Shown here in pieces: positions 1-7,886 of a DNA stretch of 64,000 nt (its first letter is position 1; each line of letters opens with the position of its first letter). The notes beneath the pieces are model-generated. The model searched no databases, was not told the origin of the DNA, and saw only the letters and a list, made by a program, of their open reading frames with translations. This stretch comes from CAVVIO01 sp963748095 (GTDB lineage: Bacteria > Bacteroidota > Bacteroidia > Bacteroidales > UBA10428). The stretch spans positions 1 through 64,000 of the forward strand of contig CAVVIO010000018.1 of NCBI GenBank assembly GCA_963748095.1, written 5' to 3'. The translations under genes were made by a program, and so were the position numbers.

Positions 1-1088
1 ATAGCGCCTCCGGTTTAACTCCCGGGATATATTATATTACGCTTACAGATGATAATTCATGTGCTGTTCTCGACTCGGCAACAATTACCCAGGATAAACC
101 GATTACCATTGATTTTAATATAGTTAAAGCGGTCAGTTGCTATGGTTATACCGATGGTATTCTAAATGCCGAGGCAAACATAGGTTCTCCTCCTTATTCA
201 TACCTGTGGAGTGATAACAGTACCGGACCAACTATAAGCGGAATAGGAAAGGGAACGTACAGTCTGACAGTAACGGACAGTAAAAATTGTATTGAATCCG
301 ACACTTTCAGTATTGAACAACCTAAAGAGCTGCATGTTGATTTCATGATGGATCCTGTAAGTTGTACGGAGAATGCCGACGGTGAAGTTTCCATGTCCGG
401 AAGTGGCGGTAATGGAGGATATCATTATACGTTCAACAGCATGCCTGCAAATGGCAACAGTATCGGTAATCTTATAGCGGGCTTATATCAGGTAAAAATG
501 CAGGATCAGAAAAATTGTCAGTTGGATACATTTATAACAGTAAGTCAACTTGATCCGATAGTTATTAAAACGGAAGTTACCACCCCGGCATGTCCTGATC
601 AAACTGATGGTTCCATTGAATTAACTGTGAGTGGAGGAACTCCCCAATATAATTTTGATTGGCTGGGATTTTCTTCGGTAACCGGAAATAAGCTCAACAA
701 TATCAAAGAAGGCAACTACCCGGTGGAAGTTACGGATGCCCGTGGTTGTAAAGCAACTGATACGGTTGAAGTCGTAAGTGACCGGAGAACCTGTCTGGAT
801 ATACCTTCCGCCTTTACGCCGAATAATGACAGCTGGAATAATACCTGGATAATCAATCATTCTGCATTGATGGATATTCCTATCAGTGAAATATATCCGA
901 ACCTTGTTGTAAAAGTATACAACCGGTGGGGTAAACTGGTTTATGCTTCCGGGAAAGGATATCCCATACCATGGGACGGAAGGGATATGAACGGAAAAGC
1001 GCTTCCTGTCGATTCTTATTATTATATTATTCAGATAAATGACGGTTCGGGACGTGTTGAAACGGGAAATATTACTATTATCCGTTGA
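1..1088 (+). CDS. SprB-repeat protein with T9SS type B C-terminal domain (3' part only)
   Basis: The reading frame is open from the left edge of the window, so only the last ~362 residues are present. At least three SprB-type repeats are visible, each with a pattern like V-x-C-x-G-x-x-D-G-x-(I/L), a Y-x-Y-x-W core and a closing T-V-T-D-x-x-x-C. The last ~95 residues form a CHU_C / gliding-motility-associated domain, beginning near IPSAFTPNND, with VYNRWGKLVY and WDGRDMNGK, and ending in NITIIR. In Bacteroidota this domain directs export through the type IX secretion system and keeps the protein at the cell surface. The next gene encodes a PorP/SprF protein, the usual partner. The role is probably a surface adhesin; the ligand cannot be read from the sequence. 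Confidence 0.9.
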   Translation, partial: SASGLTPGIYYITLTDDNSCAVLDSATITQDKPITIDFNIVKAVSCYGYTDGILNAEANIGSPPYSYLWSDNSTGPTISGIGKGTYSLTVTDSKNCIESDTFSIEQPKELHVDFMMDPVSCTENADGEVSMSGSGGNGGYHYTFNSMPANGNSIGNLIAGLYQVKMQDQKNCQLDTFITVSQLDPIVIKTEVTTPACPDQTDGSIELTVSGGTPQYNFDWLGFSSVTGNKLNNIKEGNYPVEVTDARGCKATDTVEVVSDRRTCLDIPSAFTPNNDSWNNTWIINHSALMDIPISEIYPNLVVKVYNRWGKLVYASGKGYPIPWDGRDMNGKALPVDSYYYIIQINDGSGRVETGNITIIR

Positions 1089-1408
1089 TTCAAAATTGTC
1101 TGTGCGATGTATATTTCATATGATTCAGGTTGTTGCTTGCTCTTTCAAAAGAAGGAAAACAATGTACCAATATGGATAATACACAACATTTTTCCTTAAC
1201 TAACCGTATATTACACATTATTAGCCTGTTTTATTCAGGGAAGATTTTAGAATTGCGATTAACGGCGAGGTATAAAACAGGACTTGATATTCATTTATAT
1301 AGAGATGAGACAAAAGGAGGGAAAGGAAAGGTTTATTTAATAGATTAATTATTATACAGGCTTTTTCTTATTTTTATTTATTATTGCACCAGGAGTAGTA
1401 TAAAACAC
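1089..1408. other. Intergenic stretch before porP, no supported gene
   Basis: This 320-base AT-rich stretch separates the SprB-repeat gene from its PorP/SprF partner. A 72-codon open frame at 1130-1348 has no recognisable motif and irregular composition, so I do not call it. The last 60 bases are very T-rich and probably hold the porP promoter, but I see no clean TTTG / TAnnTTTG pair. I see no convincing terminator hairpin. Confidence 0.4.
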
Positions 1409-2383
1409 ATGTTTAGAAAACTACCTATATTGTTTTGCTTCTTAGCCCTGTCAATCACCAATGAAGCTCAACAGCTGCCTATTTACAGTCAGTATATGTT
1501 GAATGAGTTTCTGATAAATCCTTCAGTAGCTGGTGTAGATGGGAGAACTACCATTAATCTTACCGGCAGGAAGCAATGGATCGGATTCACCAATCCCCCC
1601 GAAACATATTCAGTAAGTTTTCAGACCCGAATTCTGAAAAAGGGTTTTTTAATAAGATCAGGTTCAGTAAGAAAAAGCACAAAAGGAAGAGTAGGCATTG
1701 GGGCCAGTATCGTCTCAGATAAGAATGGAGCTGTCCACCGTACAGGAGCTCAATTTACATATGCTTACCATATATTTATTGAAAATTCCCAGCTTTCATT
1801 CGGTTTTACCGGCTCATTTTTTCAGCTCAGAATTGACAATGAAGAAGCAAAATTACGCGATCAGAATGATCCCTTACAGCTATATTTGGGTAAATCAACT
1901 GTTATTCCCGATGCGGGAATTGGAATTAACTATATGACAGAGGATTTCCATGTTGGACTGGCTGTTTCCCAACTGCTGCAATCGAAAATAAAAATAGGGG
2001 ATATCAGTATCAATAATTCCAAAGATGTACGGTTTATACGCCAGTATTATTTTACAGGAGATTTTAAACATTCACTGAACGGAAGTCCTGACTGGGAAAT
2101 CGAACCATCGGTAATTGTCCGGGGGAATGAATTATTTATTTTACAATCGGATCTGACCGTGAAATTTTTATACAACCGCGAATACTGGGCCGGAATGTCT
2201 TACAGAACTACCGGCGACCTGGTGTTATTGCTGGGCCTTCGTGTAAATAATGTTTATTTCGGGTACTCTTTCGATTATGGATTTAGTGGTATTACCCATT
2301 ACACATACGGGACACATGAAGTTACCCTGGCTGTGAAACTGGGGGATTCTGCACGGCGTTACCGCTGGCTGGAAAGGTATTAG
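1409..2383 (+). CDS. PorP/SprF family T9SS-associated outer-membrane protein
   Basis: The 324-residue product starts with a signal peptide (hydrophobic PILFCFLALS, cleavage probably after NEA near residue 20). It then has the family's typical opening, QLPIYSQYMLNEFLINPSVAG. Family members are beta-barrel-like outer-membrane proteins of ~300 residues. In Flavobacterium, SprF is needed to secrete the adhesin SprB, and Porphyromonas PorP belongs to the same family. The middle and C-terminal parts alternate aromatic and polar residues, as expected for membrane strands. The gene lies 320 bases downstream of an SprB-repeat protein on the same strand, so the likely task is export or anchoring of that protein. 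A second such pair lies at 23.1-28.3 kb in the opposite orientation. Confidence 0.88.
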   Translation: MFRKLPILFCFLALSITNEAQQLPIYSQYMLNEFLINPSVAGVDGRTTINLTGRKQWIGFTNPPETYSVSFQTRILKKGFLIRSGSVRKSTKGRVGIGASIVSDKNGAVHRTGAQFTYAYHIFIENSQLSFGFTGSFFQLRIDNEEAKLRDQNDPLQLYLGKSTVIPDAGIGINYMTEDFHVGLAVSQLLQSKIKIGDISINNSKDVRFIRQYYFTGDFKHSLNGSPDWEIEPSVIVRGNELFILQSDLTVKFLYNREYWAGMSYRTTGDLVLLLGLRVNNVYFGYSFDYGFSGITHYTYGTHEVTLAVKLGDSARRYRWLERY

Positions 2384-2660
2384 GAAGGAGTGATGAGTTG
2401 TGAGTTATAAGTTTTGAATTAAAAGTGAGAAGGTAGCCGGAAATATTCAAACCCTGGCTGCGGTCGGGGACCCTGTTAAAAGTTTAGAATGTAATAATGA
2501 ATTATGTGGAAAGTTTCGTATTACAAGTTACGGGTTATATTAAAAGTTTTTGGGAAATATAATTCTAAAATATCAGGATAATTTCAGCGTTACATTTTTA
2601 CTGCTTTTATCTGCAATCTATATACCTAAAGTTTAAACTCCTACAGTCTATAGCCCTAAA

Positions 2661-3224
2661 TCAAACCGTCATAATATCCTTTTCCTTTGCAACGATTAAT
2701 TCATCCACTTTTTCATTTGACTTGTCGGTTAACACCTGTATTTCAAGTTCAGCGTCCTTGGCCAGGTCCTCCGACAATCCCTCTTTTTGCATTTTCTTTA
2801 TTTCATCGTTTCCTTCATGCCGTGCTGTACGAATGCTGACTTTCGTATTTTCTCCCATGGATTTTACCTGTTTCACCAGGTTTTTTCTTCTTTCTTCTGT
2901 TAATGGCGGCACGTTGATATGGATGATATCACCGTTATTTACAGGATTGAGTCCTATATTGGCCTGCATTATTGCTTTTTCAATGGGGTCAATCATGTTT
3001 TTTTCCCAGGGCTGAATGGCAATGGTTCTTGCATCGAGCGTATTGATGTTGGAAACCTGTTGAAGGGGGACAATTGAACCATAATAATCCACGGTAATAC
3101 CGTCAAGCATATTAGGACTGGCTTTTCCTGCCCTTACCCTGACCAACTCATCCTCAAGATGTTTTATGGCCTTTTCCATTTTTTCCTGGGTTAACTCTAA
3201 ATTCAGTTGAACTTCTTCTTCCAT
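2661..3224 (-). CDS. frr: Ribosome recycling factor
   Basis: The 187-residue protein has the family's normal length. RRF acts with EF-G in the cytoplasm to split ribosomes after termination. Family hallmarks are visible: RVRAGKASPNMLDGI near residues 30-43, VDYYGSIVPLQQVSNI, the IQPWEK segment, and VPPLTEERRKNLVKQVK near residues 107-123. The gene follows pyrH on the same strand, the standard bacterial neighbour. The 104-base gap contains a candidate promoter, so frr may be transcribed both with pyrH and on its own. It runs convergently toward porP across a 277-base spacer in which I see no gene. Confidence 0.97.
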   Translation of the reverse strand: MEEEVQLNLELTQEKMEKAIKHLEDELVRVRAGKASPNMLDGITVDYYGSIVPLQQVSNINTLDARTIAIQPWEKNMIDPIEKAIMQANIGLNPVNNGDIIHINVPPLTEERRKNLVKQVKSMGENTKVSIRTARHEGNDEIKKMQKEGLSEDLAKDAELEIQVLTDKSNEKVDELIVAKEKDIMTV

Positions 3225-3252
3225 TGATGGCTAATTTTGATTGTTATTGTAA

Positions 3253-3260
3253 CAAAAATA
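3253..3260 (-). promoter_or_regulatory. Candidate -7 box for frr
   Basis: On the minus strand this reads TATTTTTG, matching the Bacteroidota -7 consensus TAnnTTTG. It lies about 28 bases upstream of the frr start codon. No clean TTTG -33 element is present at the expected distance, so confidence is modest. Confidence 0.35.
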
Positions 3261-3328
3261 TAAAAATAATCAAGATATCGTCAGGTTACCTGCCAGATTA
3301 TCTGTAAAATTGAACAGGGGCCTTAAAT

Positions 3329-4042
3329 TTAATCGTTTGTAACTAATGTGCCCACCTGTGCCCCTTCCATCAGTTTCTTTAAATTTCCCTTAGTATTCAT
3401 GTCAAAAACAATAACAGGCAGGTTATTCTCTCTACACATAGTGAATGCGGTCAGATCCATTATTTTTAATTCTTTCCGGTAAGCTTCTTCGAAAGTAATC
3501 CGGTTGAATTTTGTTGCAGTGGGGTCTTTCTCCGGATCGGCTGTATAAATACCGTCTACCCGTGTACCTTTAAGAATGACATCTGCTTCCATTTCAATGC
3601 CTCTGAGTGTGGCTGCCGTATCGGTGGTGAAATACGGGTTCCCGGTTCCAAAGGTAAAAATAACAATTTCACCGTTATTCAATGCTTCCAGCGTTTTCTG
3701 CTTGCTGTATCTTTCTCCAACCGGATCCATAGATATGGCTGTTAGTAGCCGGGCTTTTGCACCTTTTTTCTCGAATGCCGACTGGATTGCCAGCCCGTTA
3801 ATGACAGTGGCTAACATACCCATATAGTCTCCCTTAACACGATCAAATCCGCTTTCGACACCTGAAATACCCCTGAATATATTACCTCCACCGATTACGA
3901 TGCCTATCTGCGCACCGAGATCATTCACCTCTTTTATTTGAGAAATATAATCTTCGAGCCGTGTTTTATCAATGCCATATTGGTTATCTCCCATAAGGGA
4001 TTCTCCACTGAGTTTTAACAGAATTCTTTTGTACTTTACCAT
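3329..4042 (-). CDS. pyrH: Uridylate (UMP) kinase
   Basis: The 237-residue protein is of the amino-acid-kinase-fold UMP kinase type. It phosphorylates UMP to UDP with ATP in pyrimidine nucleotide synthesis. Visible motifs are KRILLKLSGESLMG at the N-terminus, the glycine-rich IVIGGGNIFRG near residue 50, GDYMGMLATVINGLA, and GTGNPYFTTDTAA around residue 132. DADV-type binding residues follow in the next segment. The length is typical. The gene lies between tsf and frr, as in most bacteria. A terminator downstream of tsf and a candidate promoter at 4074-4081 suggest a separate transcription unit rather than read-through from tsf. Confidence 0.97.
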   Translation of the reverse strand: MVKYKRILLKLSGESLMGDNQYGIDKTRLEDYISQIKEVNDLGAQIGIVIGGGNIFRGISGVESGFDRVKGDYMGMLATVINGLAIQSAFEKKGAKARLLTAISMDPVGERYSKQKTLEALNNGEIVIFTFGTGNPYFTTDTAATLRGIEMEADVILKGTRVDGIYTADPEKDPTATKFNRITFEEAYRKELKIMDLTAFTMCRENNLPVIVFDMNTKGNLKKLMEGAQVGTLVTND

Positions 4043-4073
4043 TACAATTATTTTAAAGCTTAAAATGAAAAGT

Positions 4074-4081
4074 CAAATCTA
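4074..4081 (-). promoter_or_regulatory. Candidate -7 box for pyrH
   Basis: The minus strand reads TAGATTTG, a match to TAnnTTTG, about 31 bases upstream of the pyrH start codon and just downstream of the tsf terminator. The -33 element is not clear. Confidence 0.35.
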
Positions 4082-4112
4082 ATTTTGGGTTAAAAATACA
4101 TTATAGTGGGGT

Positions 4113-4148
4113 AAAAAAAAGAGAACCTGTTTGGGTTCTCTTTTTTTT
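4113..4148 (-). terminator. Rho-independent terminator after tsf (symmetrical)
   Basis: A perfect 7-bp stem, GAGAACC (4121-4127) with GGTTCTC (4134-4140), closes a 6-base loop. It is flanked by eight A and eight T residues. Reading on the minus strand from tsf, the stem is followed by a run of U, so it should end the rplM-rpsI-rpsB-tsf transcript. The symmetry means it could act on either strand. Confidence 0.85.
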
Positions 4149-4164
4149 CGACAAAATATTTTTA

Positions 4165-4992
4165 CTAATTATTCAGTGAATATCTTTTAAATTCGGTAAC
4201 AGTCAGCTCCTTATCTGTATTCTGCAAATACTGACGTACTGATAATTTATTGTCTTTGGTAAAATCCTGGTTTAAAAGTGTACTTTCCTTAAAGAATTTA
4301 TTCACTTTACCTTCGGCAATTTTATCGAGCATATTCTCAGGTTTCCCTTCCCTGCGAGCCTGTTCTTTACCTATTTCTTTTTCTTTTTCAATAACATCGG
4401 CTGGAACATCAGCTTTATCGATAGCGACAGGGCTCATGGCTGCGATCTGCATGGCGATGTCTTTACCTACCTGTATATCAACAGCTTTGTTTAAACCAAC
4501 AAGGGTAGCCAGTTTATTTCCCGGGTGAATGTAAGGAATAACCTGTGCGGCTTCGATTTTATCGTAATAAGCCAGATCAAGTTTTTCGCCAATAACACCT
4601 ATCTGTTCAACAACCTTTTCTGCAACTGTTTTATCATCCAGCTTCAGTTGTTTTAAGGCATCCAGATCAGCAGGTTTTTCGGCAAGAGCCGTGTCCAATA
4701 TAGAAGTTGCAAATTTTATAAAATTATCGTTTTTGGCAACAAAATCAGTTTCACAGTTCAATACAATCATAACACCTTGTGTTGCATCACCAGTAACTTT
4801 TGCCAATACTACACCTTCGCTTGCGTCACGGTCGGCACGCTTGTTGGCGATTGCCTGTCCTTTCTTGCGAATTATTTCTATTGCTTTGTCAAAATTTCCA
4901 TCAGCTTCTTCCAGGGCCTTTTTACAGTCCATCATTCCGGCACCTGTGGTCTTTCTTAACTTGCTTACATCAGCAGCTGTGATTTGAGCCAT
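4165..4992 (-). CDS. tsf: Elongation factor Ts
   Basis: The 275-residue protein is the nucleotide exchange factor that recycles EF-Tu from GDP to GTP. The N-terminal UBA-like module is clear (ITAADVSKLRKTTGAGMMDC then KKALEEADGNFDKA), followed by the Ts core motif ETDFVAKND around residue 80 that contacts EF-Tu. The C-terminus carries NKFFKESTLLNQDF, typical of the family. The length is usual for Bacteroidota. It follows rpsB, the standard gene order, and a strong terminator lies 17 bases after its stop codon. Confidence 0.97.
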   Translation of the reverse strand: MAQITAADVSKLRKTTGAGMMDCKKALEEADGNFDKAIEIIRKKGQAIANKRADRDASEGVVLAKVTGDATQGVMIVLNCETDFVAKNDNFIKFATSILDTALAEKPADLDALKQLKLDDKTVAEKVVEQIGVIGEKLDLAYYDKIEAAQVIPYIHPGNKLATLVGLNKAVDIQVGKDIAMQIAAMSPVAIDKADVPADVIEKEKEIGKEQARREGKPENMLDKIAEGKVNKFFKESTLLNQDFTKDNKLSVRQYLQNTDKELTVTEFKRYSLNN

Positions 4993-5013
4993 TTTATAAT
5001 ATTGTTTTAAAAA

Positions 5014-5085
5014 TTAATCTTCAGATTCTTCTGTATCGTTATCGGAAACATCTGCTTTTTCTTCCGTATTTTCTTCTTCCTCTAT
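5014..5085 (-). other. Out-of-frame continuation of the rpsB acidic tail
   Basis: Directly after the rpsB stop codon (5082-5084), the minus strand continues in the neighbouring frame. About 23 codons, nearly all Glu, Asp, Asn, Thr or Ser, run to a TAA at 5014-5016 (ending DNDTEESED). The composition matches the acidic Lys/Glu/Asp-rich tail in frame just before the stop. One missing base between 5082 and 5088 would join them. It therefore looks like the former end of ribosomal protein S2, cut off by a one-base indel, rather than noncoding sequence. Confidence 0.6.
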
Positions 5086-5975
5086 CTATTCTCATCCTCA
5101 TCCTCCGATTTTACAGGGGAAGCGGCTTTTTTAGCAGGGGATTTTTTCGCAGGAGCTTTCTTTTGGGAATCTTTTACTTCTTCTTCGCCTTCTTCATCTT
5201 CAAAATCCTCGTCTTTCGAGCGCTTTTTCAATTTTCTATCGTTGGCTTTGCCGGTTTCTTTGCCGGTGTCTTCTTTATCCCTTTCCAGCTTTCTTTCATC
5301 AATACCTTCCTGAATTGCGGTACAAACCACGTCAATAATTAATGAGATAGATTTGGAAGCATCGTCGTTGGCGGGTATCGGAAAATCTACCAGGTTAGGA
5401 TCAGAATTGGTATCAACAATGGCAAATACCGGAATATTCAAACGGTTAGCTTCGCGAACGGCAATGTATTCTTTTGAAATATCTACCACAAACATGGCTG
5501 CTGGTAAGCGGGTAAGATCGACAATACTTCCAAGGTTTTTCTCCAGTTTTGCCCGTTGACGGGTAACCTGAAGTCTTTCTCTTTTTGACATATTTTCAAA
5601 AGTACCGTCAGTAGCCATTTTATCAATGGAAGTCATTTTTTTAACAGCTTTCCGGATAGTCGGGAAATTGGTAAGCATACCACCTGGCCAGCGTTCTGTT
5701 ACATATGGCATGTTCACTTGTTTTACCTTTTCGGCAACAATTTCTTTGGCTTGTTTTTTTGTGGCAACAAATAAAATTTTACGTCCCGATTTGGAAATTT
5801 GCTTCATGGCAGAAGCTGCTTCATCGAGTTTTACACTTGTTTTCTGCAAATCGATAATGTGAATCCCATTGCGTTCCATAAAAATATAAGGAGCCATGTT
5901 CGGATTCCACTTTCTTCTTAGGTGGCCAAAATGCACACCTGCATCTAATAAATCTTTAAAATTTGTTCTTGGCAT
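5082..5975 (-). CDS. rpsB: 30S ribosomal protein S2
   Basis: The protein has 297 residues from the chosen start. I start at the ATG at 5975 (MPRTNFKDLLDAGVHFGH), the form shared by Bacteroidota S2 proteins, although an ATG 30 bases upstream is also open. Family signatures are RRKWNPNMAPYIF, GIHIIDLQKT, ERWPGGMLTNF and PVFAIVDTNSDPNLVDFPIP. After residue ~225 a long, highly charged Lys/Glu/Asp-rich tail is added, including APAKKSPAKKA. Such acidic tails are common on S2 in this phylum. The tail appears shortened by an indel (see 5014-5085). The globular, rRNA-binding part is intact, so the protein should be functional. Confidence 0.95.
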   Translation of the reverse strand: MPRTNFKDLLDAGVHFGHLRRKWNPNMAPYIFMERNGIHIIDLQKTSVKLDEAASAMKQISKSGRKILFVATKKQAKEIVAEKVKQVNMPYVTERWPGGMLTNFPTIRKAVKKMTSIDKMATDGTFENMSKRERLQVTRQRAKLEKNLGSIVDLTRLPAAMFVVDISKEYIAVREANRLNIPVFAIVDTNSDPNLVDFPIPANDDASKSISLIIDVVCTAIQEGIDERKLERDKEDTGKETGKANDRKLKKRSKDEDFEDEEGEEEVKDSQKKAPAKKSPAKKAASPVKSEDEDENR

Positions 5976-6063
5976 GTTTAATTTGTTTACATTCTTATTT
6001 GGCAATCATCAAGTAGTTCCCCTGATGAGGAAGTCTTCATGATTTAGATACTAAACAACATCA

Positions 6064-6450
6064 TTAACGTTTACTAAACTGGAATCTCTTTCTGGCTTTT
6101 GGTTGACCAGGTTTTTTCCTTTCCACTTCCCGCGGATCCCTTGTAAGTAATTTACTGGGTTTAAGGAGCGCTTTGTTGCTTTCCTCTATTTTTACCATTC
6201 CCCTGGCAATAGCTAAACGTAATGCTTCGGCTTGTCCTTTGATTCCACCGCCGTAAAGGTTTACTTTAATATCGTATTTATCGACAGATTCAAGGATGCT
6301 TAACGGTTGAAGAACTATGTATTGCAATTGTTCAAAAGGAAAGTATTCTTTGTAATCTCTTTTATTTACAGTAATCTGACCTTTGCCCTCGCTGATATAT
6401 ATTCTGGCAATTGCAGCCTTTCTTCTTCCAAGAGCGTTTACTACTTCCAT
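6064..6450 (-). CDS. rpsI: 30S ribosomal protein S9
   Basis: The 128-residue protein has the S9 fold signature. NALGRRKAAIARIY sits at the N-terminus, GGGIKGQAEALRLAIARG in the middle and a basic C-terminal end, RKRFQFSKR. In the ribosome that tail reaches toward the P-site tRNA. The start lies 5 bases after the rplM stop codon, the conserved rplM-rpsI pairing. It is cotranscribed with rplM and probably with rpsB and tsf downstream. Confidence 0.98.
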   Translation of the reverse strand: MEVVNALGRRKAAIARIYISEGKGQITVNKRDYKEYFPFEQLQYIVLQPLSILESVDKYDIKVNLYGGGIKGQAEALRLAIARGMVKIEESNKALLKPSKLLTRDPREVERKKPGQPKARKRFQFSKR

Positions 6451-6455
6451 AATTC

Positions 6456-6911
6456 TTATTTAATCGTATTTAAATTTAATTCTTTTGGTTGTTGTGCTTC
6501 ATGGGGATGTTCGCTTGAAGCATATACAAATAAATTCCTGTATATGGCACTACCCAGTCTGTTCTTTGGCAGCATGCCTTTCACGGCATTTTCAACTACC
6601 TTAATAGGATTTTTAGCTAATAATTTTTCCGGAGTAATGGATTTTTGTCCGCCGGGATATCCTGAATGGCTAATGTATTGCTTTTCAGTAAGCTTATTAC
6701 CGGTTAATTTAACTTTATCAGCATTAATAATGATAACATTATCTCCACAATCGACATGAGGTGTGAAATCGGGTTTGTTCTTACCACGTAATATTTTTGC
6801 CACCTTCGACGCTAATCTTCCCAGTACCTGATCCTGTGCATCAACCACATACCATTCTTTATTCACTGTGGCGCTGTTGGCTGATATGGTTTTATAACTT
6901 AAAGTATCCAC
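6456..6911 (-). CDS. rplM: 50S ribosomal protein L13
   Basis: The 151-residue protein is an early-assembly 23S rRNA-binding protein. The visible pattern is typical: WYVVDAQDQVLGRLASKVA near residues 21-39, GKNKPDFTPHVDCGDNVIIIN, then YISHSGYPGG and AVKGMLPKNRLG. It is the first gene of the block rplM-rpsI-rpsB-tsf. A good promoter match lies 64-96 bases upstream of its start codon and leaves a short leader of about 58 nt. I see no obvious structured autoregulatory element in that leader. Confidence 0.98.
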   Translation of the reverse strand: MDTLSYKTISANSATVNKEWYVVDAQDQVLGRLASKVAKILRGKNKPDFTPHVDCGDNVIIINADKVKLTGNKLTEKQYISHSGYPGGQKSITPEKLLAKNPIKVVENAVKGMLPKNRLGSAIYRNLFVYASSEHPHEAQQPKELNLNTIK

Positions 6912-6974
6912 TTTTTTTGAAAGCTTTTATTTGTTTTACAATTACTTATCCTTTTTCCCTGAAATTGTGGAGTG

Positions 6975-7007
6975 CAAAAATACAATTATTTTTAATAATA
7001 CAACAAA
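6975..7007 (-). promoter_or_regulatory. Promoter of the rplM-rpsI-rpsB-tsf operon
   Basis: On the minus strand TTTG (7007-7004) is followed after 21 bases by TATTTTTG (6982-6975). This matches both the -33 (TTTG) and -7 (TAnnTTTG) elements of Bacteroidota primary-sigma promoters at a normal spacing. Transcription would start near 6969, some 58 bases before rplM. Confidence 0.6.
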
Positions 7008-7126
7008 ATTCCAACTATTTTATTTTAATTGAAATAGGAATCACCGGACAAATACCACCGGCGTTATTATTTACCGGAATTTCAAAGTGTATTGTATTAT
7101 TAACTGTATGCCGGGTAGCCTTTGCT

Positions 7127-7867
7127 TTAACAAATTTTTGCCGCAAAATACTCCCTGTTTAGCCGGGCAATATTCGAAAGGGATATTTCTTTCGGACATT
7201 CAGCCTCACATGCCCCGGTATTGGTACAGTTGCCAAATCCCAGCTCATCCATTTTCAACACCATCTTTTTCACTCTTTCTTTGGCTTCTATTTTTCCTTG
7301 TGGAAGAAGTGCAAATTGTGAAACCTTGGCAGAGACAAACAACATGGCCGAAGCATTTTTACAGGCGGCTACACAAGCTCCGCAACCGATACAGGCAGCG
7401 GCATCCATAGCCAGATCGGCTTTGTTTTTATCGATGGGAATGGAATTTGCATCGGGGACGCCCCCTGTATTAACGGAGATATATCCTCCGGCCTGAATAA
7501 TTTTATCCAGCGAACTGCGGTCTACTACCAGGTCTTTGATGATGGGGAAGGGTTTAGCCCTCCAGGGTTCGATGACAATGGTATCCCCGTCGTTGAATTT
7601 TCGCATGTGCAACTGGCAGGTTGTGACAGCATTGTCGGGTCCATGAGGCCGGCCGTTAATATATAATCCGCACATTCCGCAAATACCCTCGCGGCAATCG
7701 TGATCGAAACATACAGGCTTCTCAAACTTGTCGATCAGTTGTTGGTTGACTACATCCAACATTTCCAGGAAAGAACTGTCGGGAGAAATTTCAGTTGCTT
7801 TATAAGTGACAAATTTTCCCTTGGCTTTTGCATTTTCCTGTCGCCATATCTTAAGTGTAAAATCCAT
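7127..7867 (-). CDS. sdhB: Succinate dehydrogenase/fumarate reductase iron-sulfur subunit
   Basis: The 246-residue electron-transfer subunit links the flavoprotein to the membrane cytochrome. Cys58, Cys63, Cys66 and Cys84 (CREGICGMC plus TTCQ) form the [2Fe-2S] site. Two further clusters sit on CIGCGACVAAC (Cys159, 162, 165, 169) and CTNTGACEAECPKE (Cys214, 220, 224). In the family these hold [4Fe-4S] and [3Fe-4S] centres. The gene is the last of the sdhC-sdhA-sdhB run, 19 bases after sdhA. The direction of the reaction (succinate oxidation or fumarate reduction) cannot be decided from sequence. The symbol frdB is equally defensible. Confidence 0.93.
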   Translation of the reverse strand: MDFTLKIWRQENAKAKGKFVTYKATEISPDSSFLEMLDVVNQQLIDKFEKPVCFDHDCREGICGMCGLYINGRPHGPDNAVTTCQLHMRKFNDGDTIVIEPWRAKPFPIIKDLVVDRSSLDKIIQAGGYISVNTGGVPDANSIPIDKNKADLAMDAAACIGCGACVAACKNASAMLFVSAKVSQFALLPQGKIEAKERVKKMVLKMDELGFGNCTNTGACEAECPKEISLSNIARLNREYFAAKIC

Positions 7868-7886
7868 AGCCGATAGCTGACTTTTA

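Noticed and set aside
1130..1348. 72-codon open frame between the SprB-repeat gene and porP
   Set aside because: No motif, irregular composition and a stretch of promoter-like AT-rich sequence after it; probably chance.
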